DNA from: Chromobacterium paludis
GTDB lineage: Bacteria; Pseudomonadota; Gammaproteobacteria; Burkholderiales; Chromobacteriaceae
Length of the DNA: 64,000 nucleotides
NCBI RefSeq assembly: GCF_008275125.1
Contig: NZ_CP043473.1
Coordinates: 3,906,001-3,970,000, forward strand
Direction: 5' to 3'
Positions within the stretch are counted from its first letter, which is position 1, and each line of letters opens with the position of its first letter. The notes under the pieces are model-generated. The model saw nothing but the letters and a program-made list of their open reading frames with translations, had not been told where the DNA came from and ran no database searches. Shown piece after piece: positions 1 through 11,622 of the stretch. The position numbers and the translations under genes are program-made.

Positions 1-1481
1 ACGATCTGCTGCACCAGGTGCGGTTTGAAGGCCTCGCCGTTATTGGCCATGATGGCGGTGGCGTTGGCCATCTGCAGCGGGGTGTAGGCGTTGAAGCCCT
101 GGCCGATGCCCACGCTGACCACGTCGGCCGGATACCAGCGCCGCACTTCCGGTTTGTAGCGGGCGAAGCGCCTGGCTTTCCACTCCTTGGACGGCAGCAC
201 GCCGCTGGCCTCGCCGTCCAGGTCGATGCCGGTCTTGCTGCCCAGGCCGAAGGAGCCGACCACCGGGTAGATCTTGTCTATGCCCATGTCCCAGGCCAGC
301 TTGTAGAAGAAAGTGTCGCTGGACACGGTGATGGCGCGTTGCAGATTGACCATGCCGTTGCCCTGCTTCTTGCTGTCGCGGAACTGGTGGCTGGAGCCGG
401 GCAGGGTGAAATAGCCGGGCGCCGGGCGGATGTCGTGCATGCCTATGCTGTGCGTGACCAGCGCCGCCATCGCCATGAAGGGCTTGAAAGTGGAGCCGGG
501 CGGGTAGGTGCCGCGCAGGGCGCGGTTGACCAGCGGTTTCTGCCAGTCCTCGTTGAGGTCTTTCCAGGTCTGGCTGTCGATGCCGTCTATGAACAGGCTG
601 GGATCGAAGCCGGGCTTGGACAAAAAGGCCAGCACGCCGCCGGTGGCCGGGTCTATCGCCACCAGCGCGCCGCGGCGCTGGCCGAACAGTTTGTCCGCCA
701 TTTCCTGCAGCCGGATGTCCAGCGCCAGCTTCAGCGTGTTGCCGTTGACCGGCGGCGTGCGGCGCAGCGTGCGCACCGCGCGTCCGCCGGAGTCGGTCTC
801 CACCTCCTCGAAACCGACCTGGCCGTGCAGATCGTCTTCGTACACGGCTTCCAGGCCGGTCTTGCCGATGTAGTTGCTGCCCTTGTAATTGGTGGTCTTG
901 TCTTCTTCATCCAGCCGCTCTTTGTCTTTCTGGTTGATGCGGCCGATATAGCCCAGCACATGGCTGGTCATTTCCTTGAAGGGATAATCGCGGAACAGCC
1001 GCGCCTTGACCTCGACGCCGGGCAGCTCATAGGCGTGGGCGGCCACGCGGGCGGCTTCCTCGTCGCTGAGCTTCACTTTCAGCGGCACCGCCTCGAAGTT
1101 CTTGCTTTCCGCCAGCAGTTTTTTGAACAGCTTTTCGTCGCGCGGGGTGACATCGGCCAGGGTCTTGAGCTTGGCGATGGTGGCGTCCAGGTCCGGTGTC
1201 TTGCTCGGGGTCAGCTCCAGCGTGTAGGCCGAATAGTTTTGCGCCAGCACCACGCCGTTGCGGTCCACGATCAGGCCGCGATTGGGCAGAATGGGCACCA
1301 GCGAGATGCGGTTGTTCTGCGCCAGGGTGGAGAAGTGGTCATGCTGCAGCACCTGCAGCCAGACGAAGCGGGCCAGCAGGGTGAGAAACATCACGATGAT
1401 CAGCGCGTAGGCGATGATCAGCCGCAGCTCGAACTGTTCCTCGTCGTTCTGCGGGTTCTTGAAGCGGGTCGGGCGGCGCAT
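1..1481 (-). CDS. mrdA: Penicillin-binding protein 2 (peptidoglycan transpeptidase), 3' end outside window
   Basis: Elongation-specific D,D-transpeptidase that cross-links lateral-wall peptidoglycan with the Mre/RodA complex in the inner membrane. The reading frame is open from the ATG at 1481 to the window edge (493 codons), so the C-terminus is missing. One N-terminal membrane segment lies at about residues 22-42. It is followed by the PBP dimerisation domain and the transpeptidase domain with the catalytic S-x-x-K motif STFK, where Ser330 is the nucleophile, the same number as in E. coli PBP2. The later SSD-type motif is visible, while the KTG motif must lie beyond the edge. It is the last visible gene of mreB-mreC-mreD-mrdA and starts 14 bases after the mreD stop, so it is presumably cotranscribed. 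Confidence 0.95.
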   Translation of the reverse strand, partial: MRRPTRFKNPQNDEEQFELRLIIAYALIIVMFLTLLARFVWLQVLQHDHFSTLAQNNRISLVPILPNRGLIVDRNGVVLAQNYSAYTLELTPSKTPDLDATIAKLKTLADVTPRDEKLFKKLLAESKNFEAVPLKVKLSDEEAARVAAHAYELPGVEVKARLFRDYPFKEMTSHVLGYIGRINQKDKERLDEEDKTTNYKGSNYIGKTGLEAVYEDDLHGQVGFEEVETDSGGRAVRTLRRTPPVNGNTLKLALDIRLQEMADKLFGQRRGALVAIDPATGGVLAFLSKPGFDPSLFIDGIDSQTWKDLNEDWQKPLVNRALRGTYPPGSTFKPFMAMAALVTHSIGMHDIRPAPGYFTLPGSSHQFRDSKKQGNGMVNLQRAITVSSDTFFYKLAWDMGIDKIYPVVGSFGLGSKTGIDLDGEASGVLPSKEWKARRFARYKPEVRRWYPADVVSVGIGQGFNAYTPLQMANATAIMANNGEAFKPHLVQQI

Positions 1482-1495
1482 GGATCAGTCGGGTC

Positions 1496-1999
1496 TCATG
1501 CCGAATGGTGGCGGTAGGGAATCAGCATCAGCTTGGTCAACAGCGGCCACAGCAGCGCGCCGACCAGCGGCGGCAGGAAGTAGCTCCAGCCGACGAAGGC
1601 GGACCCGGTCAGCATGCGCACCACCACCATGATGAACTGGTTCAGCGTCATCAGGCCCAGCACCACCAGCGCCTGCTGCCCCAGATTGAACATCACCAGC
1701 TGGCGCTGGCGGGACAGGGCGAGAAAGGCGGTGACCGAATAGGCCAGCGCGTGCTGGCCGAACAGTCCGGCGGTGGAGACGTCGGCGATGATGCCCATCA
1801 GGAAGGCCACGCCTATGCTGACGCGGCGCGGCTGGTTGATCACCCAATACAGGATCAACAGGCCGATGAAGTCCGGCAGCCAGCGCGTGCTGCCGTGCGG
1901 CAGCGGCACCAGCTCAACCAGTACGGCGATGACGAAAGTCAGGAAGATGAAGCGGCGCTTGACCGGCTTGAGCAGTTCCTTGGGTCGGTCCAACGACAT
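1496..1999 (-). CDS. mreD: Rod shape-determining protein MreD
   Basis: Small integral membrane protein of the elongasome that works with MreC, MreB, RodA and PBP2. The product is 167 residues, normal for MreD, and is mostly hydrophobic with about five predicted membrane segments. The motif LPDFIGLLILYWV near residue 40 and the pattern of charged loops are typical of the family. A GAGGAG ribosome binding site lies just before the ATG at 1999 and overlaps the end of mreC, so the two genes are probably translationally linked. Identity is by family resemblance and by its fixed place between mreC and mrdA. Confidence 0.93.
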   Translation of the reverse strand: MSLDRPKELLKPVKRRFIFLTFVIAVLVELVPLPHGSTRWLPDFIGLLILYWVINQPRRVSIGVAFLMGIIADVSTAGLFGQHALAYSVTAFLALSRQRQLVMFNLGQQALVVLGLMTLNQFIMVVVRMLTGSAFVGWSYFLPPLVGALLWPLLTKLMLIPYRHHSA

Positions 2000-2005
2000 G
2001 ACGGC

Positions 2006-2914
2006 TTACTCCTCGTTGGCGGACTGTCTGCCGCCCTTGGTCTTTTTCTCCGGCGGCGGCGTAGGGTCGGCCGGACGCGCCGGCATCGGCTTGGCCTGCA
2101 GCGCCAGCACGTAGCGGGTTTGCTGCACGCCGGCCAGCGGCACGGTGTTGATGCGGGTGAAGGCGGCGCCGGCGTTGTGCTCCACGCGGGTCACCATGGC
2201 CACCGGGATGCCTTCCGGGTAGACGCCGTCCAGGCCGGACGTCACCACCTTGTCGTTTTCCTTCACGTCGGAACTCTGCGGCAGATAGCGCAGCTCCACG
2301 CCGCCGCCATAGCCGTACAGGATGGCGCGCTCGCCGGTGCGCTCCAGCATCACCGGCACCATCTGGTTCTTGTCTATGATCAGCGTGACTTCCGCGGTCA
2401 GGGGCTGCACGCGGGTGATCTGGCCCAGCAGGCCGCGCGCGTCCACCACCGGCTGGCCCGGCTGCAGCTTGGCGTCGGCGCCCTTGTCGATGATGATCTT
2501 GTACGAGAAGGGGTCGCGCCCGGTGTACAGCGTCTCGGCGATCTGCGCCGCGTCGTCGCGCTGGGCGCGGATGGCGTTCAGCTGGCGCAGTTCGTTCAGC
2601 TCGCGCTCCAGCGACTGCAGCCGGCCCAGTTGGGCCGTCATCTGCAGCTGGCGTTCGCGCAGCGCCGTGTTTTCCTGTTTCAGCTCGGTTTGCGAGGTCA
2701 GGTAGTCGCCGACGTGGCGCATGGCCTGGGCCGGCAGGTTGACGGCGCGCTGCACCGGGTACAGCGCCAGAGACAGCGCTTCGCGCGCTTGCTCCATCAA
2801 ACCGTAGCGGCTGTCGCCAATCAGCAGCGCGAGGGACGCGGCCACGCTGATGGCCAGGCGCGCAGCCGGCGGCGGCCCGGAGCGGAAAAAGCTGGGGGTG
2901 TTGGCGAAATCCAT
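2006..2914 (-). CDS. mreC: Rod shape-determining protein MreC
   Basis: Periplasmic scaffold of the elongasome, anchored by one N-terminal membrane segment (about residues 17-35). It has a coiled coil (about 65-110, rich in Leu, Glu, Gln and Arg) and then the beta-barrel MreC domain. The C-terminal tail is Pro/Lys-rich and probably disordered. The ATG at 2914 is chosen, giving 302 residues; a GTG two codons upstream at 2920 is also possible. It lies downstream of mreB across a short gap that contains a strong hairpin, and it is followed by mreD with only 6 bases between. Confidence 0.94.
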   Translation of the reverse strand: MDFANTPSFFRSGPPPAARLAISVAASLALLIGDSRYGLMEQAREALSLALYPVQRAVNLPAQAMRHVGDYLTSQTELKQENTALRERQLQMTAQLGRLQSLERELNELRQLNAIRAQRDDAAQIAETLYTGRDPFSYKIIIDKGADAKLQPGQPVVDARGLLGQITRVQPLTAEVTLIIDKNQMVPVMLERTGERAILYGYGGGVELRYLPQSSDVKENDKVVTSGLDGVYPEGIPVAMVTRVEHNAGAAFTRINTVPLAGVQQTRYVLALQAKPMPARPADPTPPPEKKTKGGRQSANEE

Positions 2915-2924
2915 GGGCACAGGT

Positions 2925-2947
2925 CGCCGCGCCTTGACGGCGCGGCG
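2925..2947. other. Intercistronic hairpin between mreB and mreC
   Basis: A perfect 9-bp inverted repeat (CGCCGCGCC / GGCGCGGCG) with a 5-base loop sits in the gap between the mreB stop and the mreC start. No T-run follows on the minus strand, so it is not a classical terminator. It more likely pauses transcription or protects the upstream mreB message, giving more MreB than MreC and MreD. That role is inference. Confidence 0.5.
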
Positions 2948-2980
2948 TTCGCTCGCTTAATCGGTGTATTTGCTGGAAGT

Positions 2981-4373
<1,393 letters not shown>

Positions 4374-4661
4374 ATGTCGCTGACGCACCAGGATGTCGCA
4401 CGGATCGCCAAGCTCGCCCGCATCGAGGTGAGCGAGGCGGAAATCGCCGCCACGGCGGACAAGCTCAACAGTATTTTCGGCCTGATCGAGAAGATGCAGG
4501 AGGTGGATACCGACGGCATCGAGCCCATGGCCCACCCGCAGGATGTGTCCTTGCGCCTGCGCGACGACGTGGTCACCGAAAGCAATCAGCGCGAGCGCTT
4601 CCAGGCGGTCGCCCCGCAAGTGGAAAAGGGCCTGTTCCTCGTTCCCAAAGTGATCGAGTAA
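4374..4661 (+). CDS. gatC: Asp/Glu-tRNA amidotransferase subunit C
   Basis: Small subunit of GatCAB, which converts Glu-tRNA(Gln) and/or Asp-tRNA(Asn) to the amidated forms; GatC wraps around and stabilises GatA. The product is 95 residues, standard for the family. It has the conserved N-terminal helix ([15 protein letters not shown], about 6-20), the [18 protein letters not shown] segment (about 31-48) and the C-terminal end [18 protein letters not shown] ribosome binding site precedes the ATG. It is the first gene of gatC-gatA-gatB. Its presence implies that this organism makes at least one of Gln-tRNA or Asn-tRNA indirectly. Confidence 0.97.
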   Translation: MSLTHQDVARIAKLARIEVSEAEIAATADKLNSIFGLIEKMQEVDTDGIEPMAHPQDVSLRLRDDVVTESNQRERFQAVAPQVEKGLFLVPKVIE

Positions 4662-4744
4662 GCCTGTGAGCCGTCCCGGCGCCAATGGTTCCCGCCATGT
4701 CGCCGATCGGGCCCGACTATCCCAATAGCAAGATTTTGATCGAA

Positions 4745-6196
<1,452 letters not shown>

Positions 6197-6227
6197 GCCA
6201 GCGGCTGCGCGACGCGGATACGGCGTT

Positions 6228-6268
6228 GGGCGCGCTTGCCGTACTCAATGTACTGTCTGCGCGCGCCC
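6228..6268. repeat. Palindromic element between gatA and gatB
   Basis: An imperfect hairpin with outer arms GGGCGCGC (6228-6235) and GCGCGCCC (6261-6268) and an inner self-complementary pair GTAC-tcaat-GTAC (6241-6253). It lies in the otherwise empty gap between gatA and gatB, which is unusually long (167 bases) for this operon. The architecture resembles a dispersed intergenic palindromic repeat, but no second copy was noticed in the window, so repeat status is unproven. Confidence 0.35.
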
Positions 6269-6363
6269 GCCTTGTCTCCGCGCCGCTCGCGCGCAGGCTA
6301 AGATTTACGTTTCCAAGAATGCGGCTGAGCTTGCGTTCTGGCATGAATAAGGATTTTCCGACC

Positions 6364-7791
6364 ATGAAATGGGAAGTCGTAATCGGTATCGAGGTGCACG
6401 TGCAGCTCAATACCGCCTCCAAGATTTTCTCCGGCTCCAGCACCGCCTTCGGCGCGGAGCCGAACACCCAGGCTTCCGCGGTGGAGCTGGCGCTGCCCGG
6501 CGTGCTGCCGGTGCTGAACCGCGCCGTGGTGGACAAGGCGATCCGCCTGGGCCTGGCGCTGGACGCCAAGATCAACCAGAAGAATGTGTTCGCGCGCAAG
6601 AACTACTTCTATCCCGATCTCCCCAAGGGTTATCAGATCAGCCAGATGGACCTGCCCATCGTCGAGCACGGCAAGCTGAAAATCCTGGTCGGCGATCAGG
6701 AAAAAGTCATCGGCGTGACCCGCGCCCACATGGAAGAAGACGCCGGCAAGAGCCTGCATGAAGACTTCCAGGGCCTGTCCGGCATCGACCTGAACCGCGC
6801 CGGCACGCCGCTCTTGGAAGTGGTGTCCGAGCCGGACATGCGCTCGGTCGACGAGGCGCTGGCCTACGTCAAGGCGCTGTACACCTTGGTGACCTGGCTG
6901 GGCATCTGCGATGGCAATATGCAGGAAGGCAGCTTCCGCATGGACGTCAATGTGTCGGTGCGCCCGGAAGGCCAGCAGGCATTCGGCACCCGCCGCGAGA
7001 TCAAGAACCTCAACTCCTTCCGCTTCCTGGAGCAGGCCGCCAAGTACGAAATCCAGTGGCAGATCGACACGCTGGAAGACGGCGGCAAGGTGCAGCAAGC
7101 CACCGTGCTGTTCGATCCGGACACCGGCGAAACCCGCATGATGCGCAGCAAGGAAGACGCGCACGACTACCGTTACTTCCCGGACCCGGACCTGCTGCCG
7201 GTGCGCATCTCCGACGAGCAGATCGCCCGCATCCGGGGCGAAATGCCGGAGCTGCCGGGCGCGATGCAGGCCCGCTTCGTGGAAGCTTACGGCGTGTCGG
7301 CCTACGACGCGGCGCTGCTGACCTCCAGCCTCAAACAGGCGGAGTATTTCGAAGCCGTCGCCAAGGCCTCCGGCCAGGGCAAGCTGGCCGCCAACTGGAT
7401 CAACGGCGAGATCGCCGCGCGCCTGAACCGCGACGGCAAGGACATCGCCGACTGCCCGATCTCGGTGGAGCGCTTGTCCGGCCTGATCGCGCGCATCGCC
7501 GACAATACCCTGTCCAGCAAGCTGGCCAAGCAAGTGTTCGACGCGCTGTGGGACAGCGACTTGTCCGCCGACGCCATCATCGAGCGCGACGGCCTGAAGC
7601 AGGTGTCCGACGTCGGCGCCATCGAGAAGATGGTGGAAGAAGCCATCGCCGCCAACCCCAAGGCGGTGGAGGAATTCCGCGCCGGCAAGGAAAAAGCGCT
7701 GAATGCCTTGGCCGGCCAGGTGATGAAGGCGTCCAAGGGCAAGGCCAATCCGGCTCAGGTGCAGGATATTCTGCGTCAGAAGCTGGCTTGA
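6364..7791 (+). CDS. gatB: Asp/Glu-tRNA amidotransferase subunit B
   Basis: Kinase-like and tRNA-binding subunit of GatCAB; it phosphorylates the misacylated Glu or Asp on tRNA and exchanges the phosphate for ammonia. The ATG at 6364 gives 475 residues starting [15 protein letters not shown], the canonical GatB N-terminus. Characteristic motifs include [24 protein letters not shown] text near residues 72-90, [17 protein letters not shown] near 143-159 and the C-terminal YqeY-like helical tail. An AAGGA sits about 9 bases before the start. A longer in-frame opening from 6226 reads through the palindromic gap and is rejected. The gene ends directly before a strong terminator. Confidence 0.97.
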   Translation: MKWEVVIGIEVHVQLNTASKIFSGSSTAFGAEPNTQASAVELALPGVLPVLNRAVVDKAIRLGLALDAKINQKNVFARKNYFYPDLPKGYQISQMDLPIVEHGKLKILVGDQEKVIGVTRAHMEEDAGKSLHEDFQGLSGIDLNRAGTPLLEVVSEPDMRSVDEALAYVKALYTLVTWLGICDGNMQEGSFRMDVNVSVRPEGQQAFGTRREIKNLNSFRFLEQAAKYEIQWQIDTLEDGGKVQQATVLFDPDTGETRMMRSKEDAHDYRYFPDPDLLPVRISDEQIARIRGEMPELPGAMQARFVEAYGVSAYDAALLTSSLKQAEYFEAVAKASGQGKLAANWINGEIAARLNRDGKDIADCPISVERLSGLIARIADNTLSSKLAKQVFDALWDSDLSADAIIERDGLKQVSDVGAIEKMVEEAIAANPKAVEEFRAGKEKALNALAGQVMKASKGKANPAQVQDILRQKLA

Positions 7792-7804
7792 GTTTGGCGG
7801 GAAG

Positions 7805-7841
7805 CAACACGGCGGCGCTTATAGCCGCCGTGTTGTTTTTT
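7805..7841 (+). terminator. Rho-independent terminator of gatCAB
   Basis: A perfect 12-bp stem (CAACACGGCGGC / GCCGCCGTGTTG) with a 7-base loop is followed by six T residues, 13 bases after the gatB stop. It isolates the gat operon from the division cluster. Confidence 0.93.
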
Positions 7842-8069
7842 AAATACAGTCAATAAAATTGGCGCAGCAAGATTGTTTCTTTTCTTGAAGAGACTGCTGC
7901 GTCAATTACTTCAGTGCGTGATTGTTTCCGCTTTGTTGCATCTCTTTCCATTTCCAATCTTCACGTCCCACTTTTACAGGTGATTTTAAGTCACTGATTT
8001 GTTTCAGATTCCATTTTCAACGCTTCCCGTAAGTCATTGTCGCAAAAGGCGAATTAGGGATTCCCGATG
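7842..8069. other. AT-rich region upstream of the division-cluster promoter
   Basis: This 228-base stretch is clearly more AT-rich than its surroundings and has no supportable coding frame. It contains a long-range inverted repeat CGCAGCA (7863-7869) / TGCTGCG (7895-7901) around a pyrimidine-rich segment. Its position just upstream of the promoter at 8070 suggests UP-element-like or regulator-binding sequence, which is inference. Confidence 0.4.
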
Positions 8070-8098
8070 TTGACCGTGGGGCGGTTCTTTCTTATAGT
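8070..8098 (+). promoter_or_regulatory. Pmra, sigma-70 promoter of the dcw cluster
   Basis: TTGACC (8070-8075) and TATAGT (8093-8098) are separated by exactly 17 bases, a near-consensus sigma-70 promoter. It lies 92 bases upstream of the mraZ ATG and overlaps the first of the MraZ boxes. It is the most obvious promoter for the whole cluster. Confidence 0.8.
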
Positions 8099-8132
8099 GG
8101 CGAAAAGTGGGGTAAAGTGGGTGAAAGTGGGG
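8098..8132 (+). promoter_or_regulatory. MraZ operator: four boxes at 10-bp spacing
   Basis: Boxes TGGCG (8098), TGGGG (8108), TGGGT (8118) and TGGGG (8128) recur with a strict 10-base period; the last three lie in near-identical AAAGTGGGGT units. MraZ of E. coli is known to bind TGGGN repeats separated by 5 bases in its own promoter region and to repress the cluster. The spacing and core here match, so autoregulation by the adjacent mraZ product is a strong inference. Confidence 0.82.
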
Positions 8133-8189
8133 TGAGTGCCCCTCCGGAGCGACGGCTCCGTTTTCTTTGGTCAGCGGATTCTTCAAATC

Positions 8190-8636
8190 ATGATTGGTGG
8201 CGTCAGCATCTTGTCTCTCGATAGCAAGGGGCGTTTGGCTATTCCGGCCAGACACCGCGAGACGCTGCTGTCCGCTTTCGGCCATAAGCTCATCGTTACC
8301 CTCGAATCCCAGGACCATCTGCTGATCTACCCAGAACCCAACTGGCGCCCGGTCGAGGCTCGTCTGCTGGCCCTTCCCACCGGCAATCCCACCCTGAAAC
8401 GCTATCAAAGACTGGTGCTCGGCCACGCCGAGACCCTGGAGATGGACGCCGCCGGCCGCATCCTGTTGCCGGCCCGCCTGCGCGAACTGACCGCGCTGGA
8501 CAAGGACGTTGCCCTGGTAGGCATGGGCAACCGCTTCGAACTGTGGAATGCCGAGGAATGGGACAGCCAGACCGCTGACGCGCTGGCCATAGACCAAGCC
8601 GATTTGGCCCAACACCTTGGAGATTTCACGCTGTGA
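8190..8636 (+). CDS. mraZ: Transcriptional regulator MraZ
   Basis: DNA-binding protein of the AbrB-like double-SpoVT fold; it forms rings and represses the dcw operon. The ATG at 8190 gives 148 residues starting [24 protein letters not shown], with the first D-x-K-G-R motif near residues 10-14 and the second half ([15 protein letters not shown]) near 87-101. An in-frame upstream ATG at 8136 lies inside the operator region and adds nothing conserved, so it is rejected. The stop overlaps the GTG start of rsmH. It is the first gene of the cluster, directly behind its own operator. Confidence 0.96.
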   Translation: MIGGVSILSLDSKGRLAIPARHRETLLSAFGHKLIVTLESQDHLLIYPEPNWRPVEARLLALPTGNPTLKRYQRLVLGHAETLEMDAAGRILLPARLRELTALDKDVALVGMGNRFELWNAEEWDSQTADALAIDQADLAQHLGDFTL

Positions 8637-9595
8637 GCACCCCCGACTTCGTGCACCGCACGGTACTGCTGACCGAAGCGGTCGATGCGCTCGCCATCCG
8701 TGAGGATGGCGTCTACGTCGACTGCACCTTCGGTCGCGGAGGCCACAGCCGCCTGATCCTGTCGAAGCTGGGCCCCAGCGGCCGGCTGATCGCCTTCGAC
8801 AAGGACCCGCAAGCCATCGCCGTCGCCGAGCAATTGGCGGCCGACGATGCCCGTTTCAACATCGTCCACAACGGTTTCGAGACGCTGTCGGCCGAGCTGG
8901 CCCGCCTCGGCGTGAGCCGGGTCGACGGCGTGCTGATGGATCTGGGCGTGTCCTCGCCGCAGATCGACGACGCCAGCCGCGGCTTCAGCTTCCGTTTCGA
9001 CGCGCCGCTGGACATGCGCATGGACACCACGCGCGGCATGACTGCCGCCGAGTGGTTGGCAACGGCCGACGAGGCCGATATCAGAGAGGTCATCAAGACT
9101 TATGGTGAAGAGCGGTTTGCTCGCAAGATCGCAGCAGCCATTGTTGCGCAACGGGGGGAAAACCCCATCACGACCACCCGCGAGCTCGCTGTGCTCGTTG
9201 GGCAAAACGTCCGTACTCGCGAACCGGGTCAAGACCCGGCTACGCGCACCTTCCAAGCGATCCGGATCTTTGTGAACCGCGAGCTGGACGAGCTGAAGTC
9301 CGTGCTGCCGCAGGCCGCGCGCCTGCTGAATGAGGGCGGGCGCCTGGCCGTGATCAGCTTCCATTCGCTGGAGGACCGCATCGTCAAGCAATACCTGCGC
9401 GATGTCAGCAGCGAGGAAAAGCTGCCGCAATGGGCCATGGTGCGCGCCCAGGACATGGCCAAGCCGCCTATCTCCCTGACGGGCAAGGCCATCCGCGCCG
9501 GCGATGAGGAAGTGCGCGACAACCCGCGCGCGCGCAGCGCCATCATGCGCGTGGCCGAACGCACGGCCGCGCCGTGGCGGGAGATAGACGCATGA
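8633..9595 (+). CDS. rsmH: 16S rRNA m4C1402 methyltransferase RsmH
   Basis: S-adenosylmethionine-dependent enzyme that N4-methylates C1402 in the ribosomal P site. It has 320 residues and starts with GTG at 8633, overlapping the mraZ stop (GTGA). Motifs include [13 protein letters not shown] at the N-terminus, the SAM-binding [14 protein letters not shown] (about 32-45), the [15 protein letters not shown] segment (about 98-112) and the C-terminal [14 protein letters not shown] (about 245-258). It is also known as mraW. Translational coupling to mraZ is likely from the overlap. Confidence 0.97.
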   Translation: MSTPDFVHRTVLLTEAVDALAIREDGVYVDCTFGRGGHSRLILSKLGPSGRLIAFDKDPQAIAVAEQLAADDARFNIVHNGFETLSAELARLGVSRVDGVLMDLGVSSPQIDDASRGFSFRFDAPLDMRMDTTRGMTAAEWLATADEADIREVIKTYGEERFARKIAAAIVAQRGENPITTTRELAVLVGQNVRTREPGQDPATRTFQAIRIFVNRELDELKSVLPQAARLLNEGGRLAVISFHSLEDRIVKQYLRDVSSEEKLPQWAMVRAQDMAKPPISLTGKAIRAGDEEVRDNPRARSAIMRVAERTAAPWREIDA

Positions 9596-9864
9596 ACAAG
9601 CTCAACGCCGTGCTGCTGGCGATGGCCGTGTTCTCTGCCTGGTCGGTGGTCACGTCCACCCACGTTTCCCGCCAGCTGTACAGCGACTTGCAGAAGGAAA
9701 CCAAGTCCGCGCAGCAGCTGGAGGTGGAGTTCGGCCAGTTGCAGCTTGAGCAGAGCACCTGGGGCGCGCATGCGGTGATCGAGAAGGCCGCGTCCACGCG
9801 GCTGGGCATGCATACGCCCGATCCGCGCCAGATCCAGGTGCTGACTTCGGCGGGGGGCATCTGA
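9592..9864 (+). CDS. ftsL: Cell division protein FtsL
   Basis: Small bitopic septum protein that pairs with FtsB through a coiled coil and links FtsQ to FtsW/FtsI. The product is 90 residues with one membrane segment (about 5-22), then a periplasmic Leu/Gln/Glu-rich helix. The family is poorly conserved, so the call rests on length, topology and the fixed position between rsmH and ftsI. The ATG at 9592 overlaps the rsmH stop (ATGA) and the stop overlaps the ftsI ATG by one base. Confidence 0.9.
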   Translation: MNKLNAVLLAMAVFSAWSVVTSTHVSRQLYSDLQKETKSAQQLEVEFGQLQLEQSTWGAHAVIEKAASTRLGMHTPDPRQIQVLTSAGGI

Positions 9865-11618
9865 TGCGCGCCGGCTCCAGCTACAGCAGCGTCCGCCAGC
9901 GTCCGGCGTCGGCCAGCCCGGCCCTGCGCATGACCAGCACGCGAGTGCGCTGCGTGCTGTTGGTGCTGGCTGCGCTGTTCTTGGCCTTGGTTGGCCGCGC
10001 GATGTATCTGCAGCTGGTGCAGCAGGATTTCCTGCAAAACCAGGGCGACGCCCGTTTCCGTCGCACGCTGACGCTGGAAGCCAACCGCGGCGTGATCACC
10101 GACCGCAACGGCGAGCCCTTGGCCATCAGCACCCCGGTGCAGACCATCTGGGCCAGTCCGGCCGACATGGAGCCGGTGCCGCCGGCCAAGCTGCGCGAGC
10201 TGGCCGACCTGCTGGAGCTATCGCCGGAAGAACTGTCGGCCAAACTGTCCGACCGCAAGAAGGAATTCGTCTACATCAAGCGCCAGATCAGCCCGGAGCT
10301 GGCGGACAAGGTGATGGCGCTGGGCATTCCCGGCATCGCCAAGCAGCAGGAATATCGCCGTTTCTATCCCACTGGCGAAGTCACCGCCCACATCATCGGC
10401 TTCACTGGCGTGGACGGCAAAGGCCAGGAAGGCGTGGAGCTGGCGCGCGAGAAAATGCTGGCCGGCCATGACGGCCGCCGCGTGGTGTTGAAGGATAGGC
10501 GCGGCCACATCATCGAGGACGTGGCCGCCATCGAGCCGCCTCGCGACGGCCAGAAGCTGGCGTTGGCGGTGGATCAGCGCATCCAGTACCTGGCCTTCCG
10601 CGAGATCAAGAACGCGGTGGAAATCAACAAGGCCAAGGGCGGCAGCGTGGTGGTGCTGGACGCGCACACCGGCGAATTGCTGGCCCTGGCCAACTATCCC
10701 TCGTACAACCCGAACAACCGCGTGGGCGTGACGCCGGAGATGATGCGCAACCGCGGCGTGATCGACCTGTTCGAACCGGGTTCCACCATGAAGCCGCTGT
10801 CCATCTCGCTGGCGCTGGAGCACGGCAAGGCCAATCTGAAGACGGTGCTGGACACGCACAGCTACATGATAGGACCGGCCGTGGTGCGCGACGTGTCGCC
10901 GCAACCCAGCCTGGACATCCTGGGCATCATCCAGAAGTCGTCCAACGTCGGCACCAGCAAGCTGGCGCTGATGAGCACGCCGGAGGAGTTCTGGAAGCAT
11001 TACGACGCGCTGGGTTTTGGCCGCGCGCCGGACACCGGTTTCCCCGGCGAGGCCAGCGGCCGCCTGCGCGACTGGCATAAGTGGCGGCCCATCGAGCAAG
11101 CGACGATGTCCTTCGGCTATGGCGTGTCGGTCAGCCTGATCCAGATGGCGCGCGCCTACACCATTTTCGCCAACGACGGCGTGATGCTGCCCATCTCGCT
11201 GTACAAGACCAATAACCCGATGCCGGGCAAGCGCGTGATCGACGTCAAGACCGCGCATGAGATGCGCGATCTGTTGATCGCCAACAGCCAGCCCGGCGGC
11301 GGCGGCGTCAACGGCCGCATCATCGGCTACAGCATAGGCGCCAAGAGCGGCACCGCGCGCAAGCTGGAAGGCCGCACTTACGTGGCCAACAAGCACCGCG
11401 CGCTGTTCATGGGCTTTGCGCCCGGCCATGCGCCCAAGGTGATCGTGGCGGTGATGCTGGACGAACCCTCGGCGGGCAAATACTACGGCGGCGCGGTATC
11501 CGCGCCGGTGTTCGCCAATGTGGCCGGCGGGGCGCTGCGCATCTTGAACGTGCCGCCCGACGAGCCATCCAACAACACTTTATTGCCGGAATCGACTCCG
11601 GTTCCGGCGGATTTCTAA
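9864..11618 (+). CDS. ftsI: Penicillin-binding protein 3 (septal transpeptidase)
   Basis: D,D-transpeptidase that cross-links septal peptidoglycan within the divisome. It has 584 residues with one N-terminal membrane helix (about 30-51), the PBP dimerisation domain, and then the transpeptidase domain. All three active-site motifs are present: S-T-M-K with nucleophile Ser307, S-S-N at 359-361 and K-S-G at 494-496. The ATG overlaps the ftsL stop. The C-terminal tail after about residue 565 is Pro/Asn-rich and probably flexible. Confidence 0.97.
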   Translation: MRAGSSYSSVRQRPASASPALRMTSTRVRCVLLVLAALFLALVGRAMYLQLVQQDFLQNQGDARFRRTLTLEANRGVITDRNGEPLAISTPVQTIWASPADMEPVPPAKLRELADLLELSPEELSAKLSDRKKEFVYIKRQISPELADKVMALGIPGIAKQQEYRRFYPTGEVTAHIIGFTGVDGKGQEGVELAREKMLAGHDGRRVVLKDRRGHIIEDVAAIEPPRDGQKLALAVDQRIQYLAFREIKNAVEINKAKGGSVVVLDAHTGELLALANYPSYNPNNRVGVTPEMMRNRGVIDLFEPGSTMKPLSISLALEHGKANLKTVLDTHSYMIGPAVVRDVSPQPSLDILGIIQKSSNVGTSKLALMSTPEEFWKHYDALGFGRAPDTGFPGEASGRLRDWHKWRPIEQATMSFGYGVSVSLIQMARAYTIFANDGVMLPISLYKTNNPMPGKRVIDVKTAHEMRDLLIANSQPGGGGVNGRIIGYSIGAKSGTARKLEGRTYVANKHRALFMGFAPGHAPKVIVAVMLDEPSAGKYYGGAVSAPVFANVAGGALRILNVPPDEPSNNTLLPESTPVPADF

Positions 11619-11622
11619 GATC

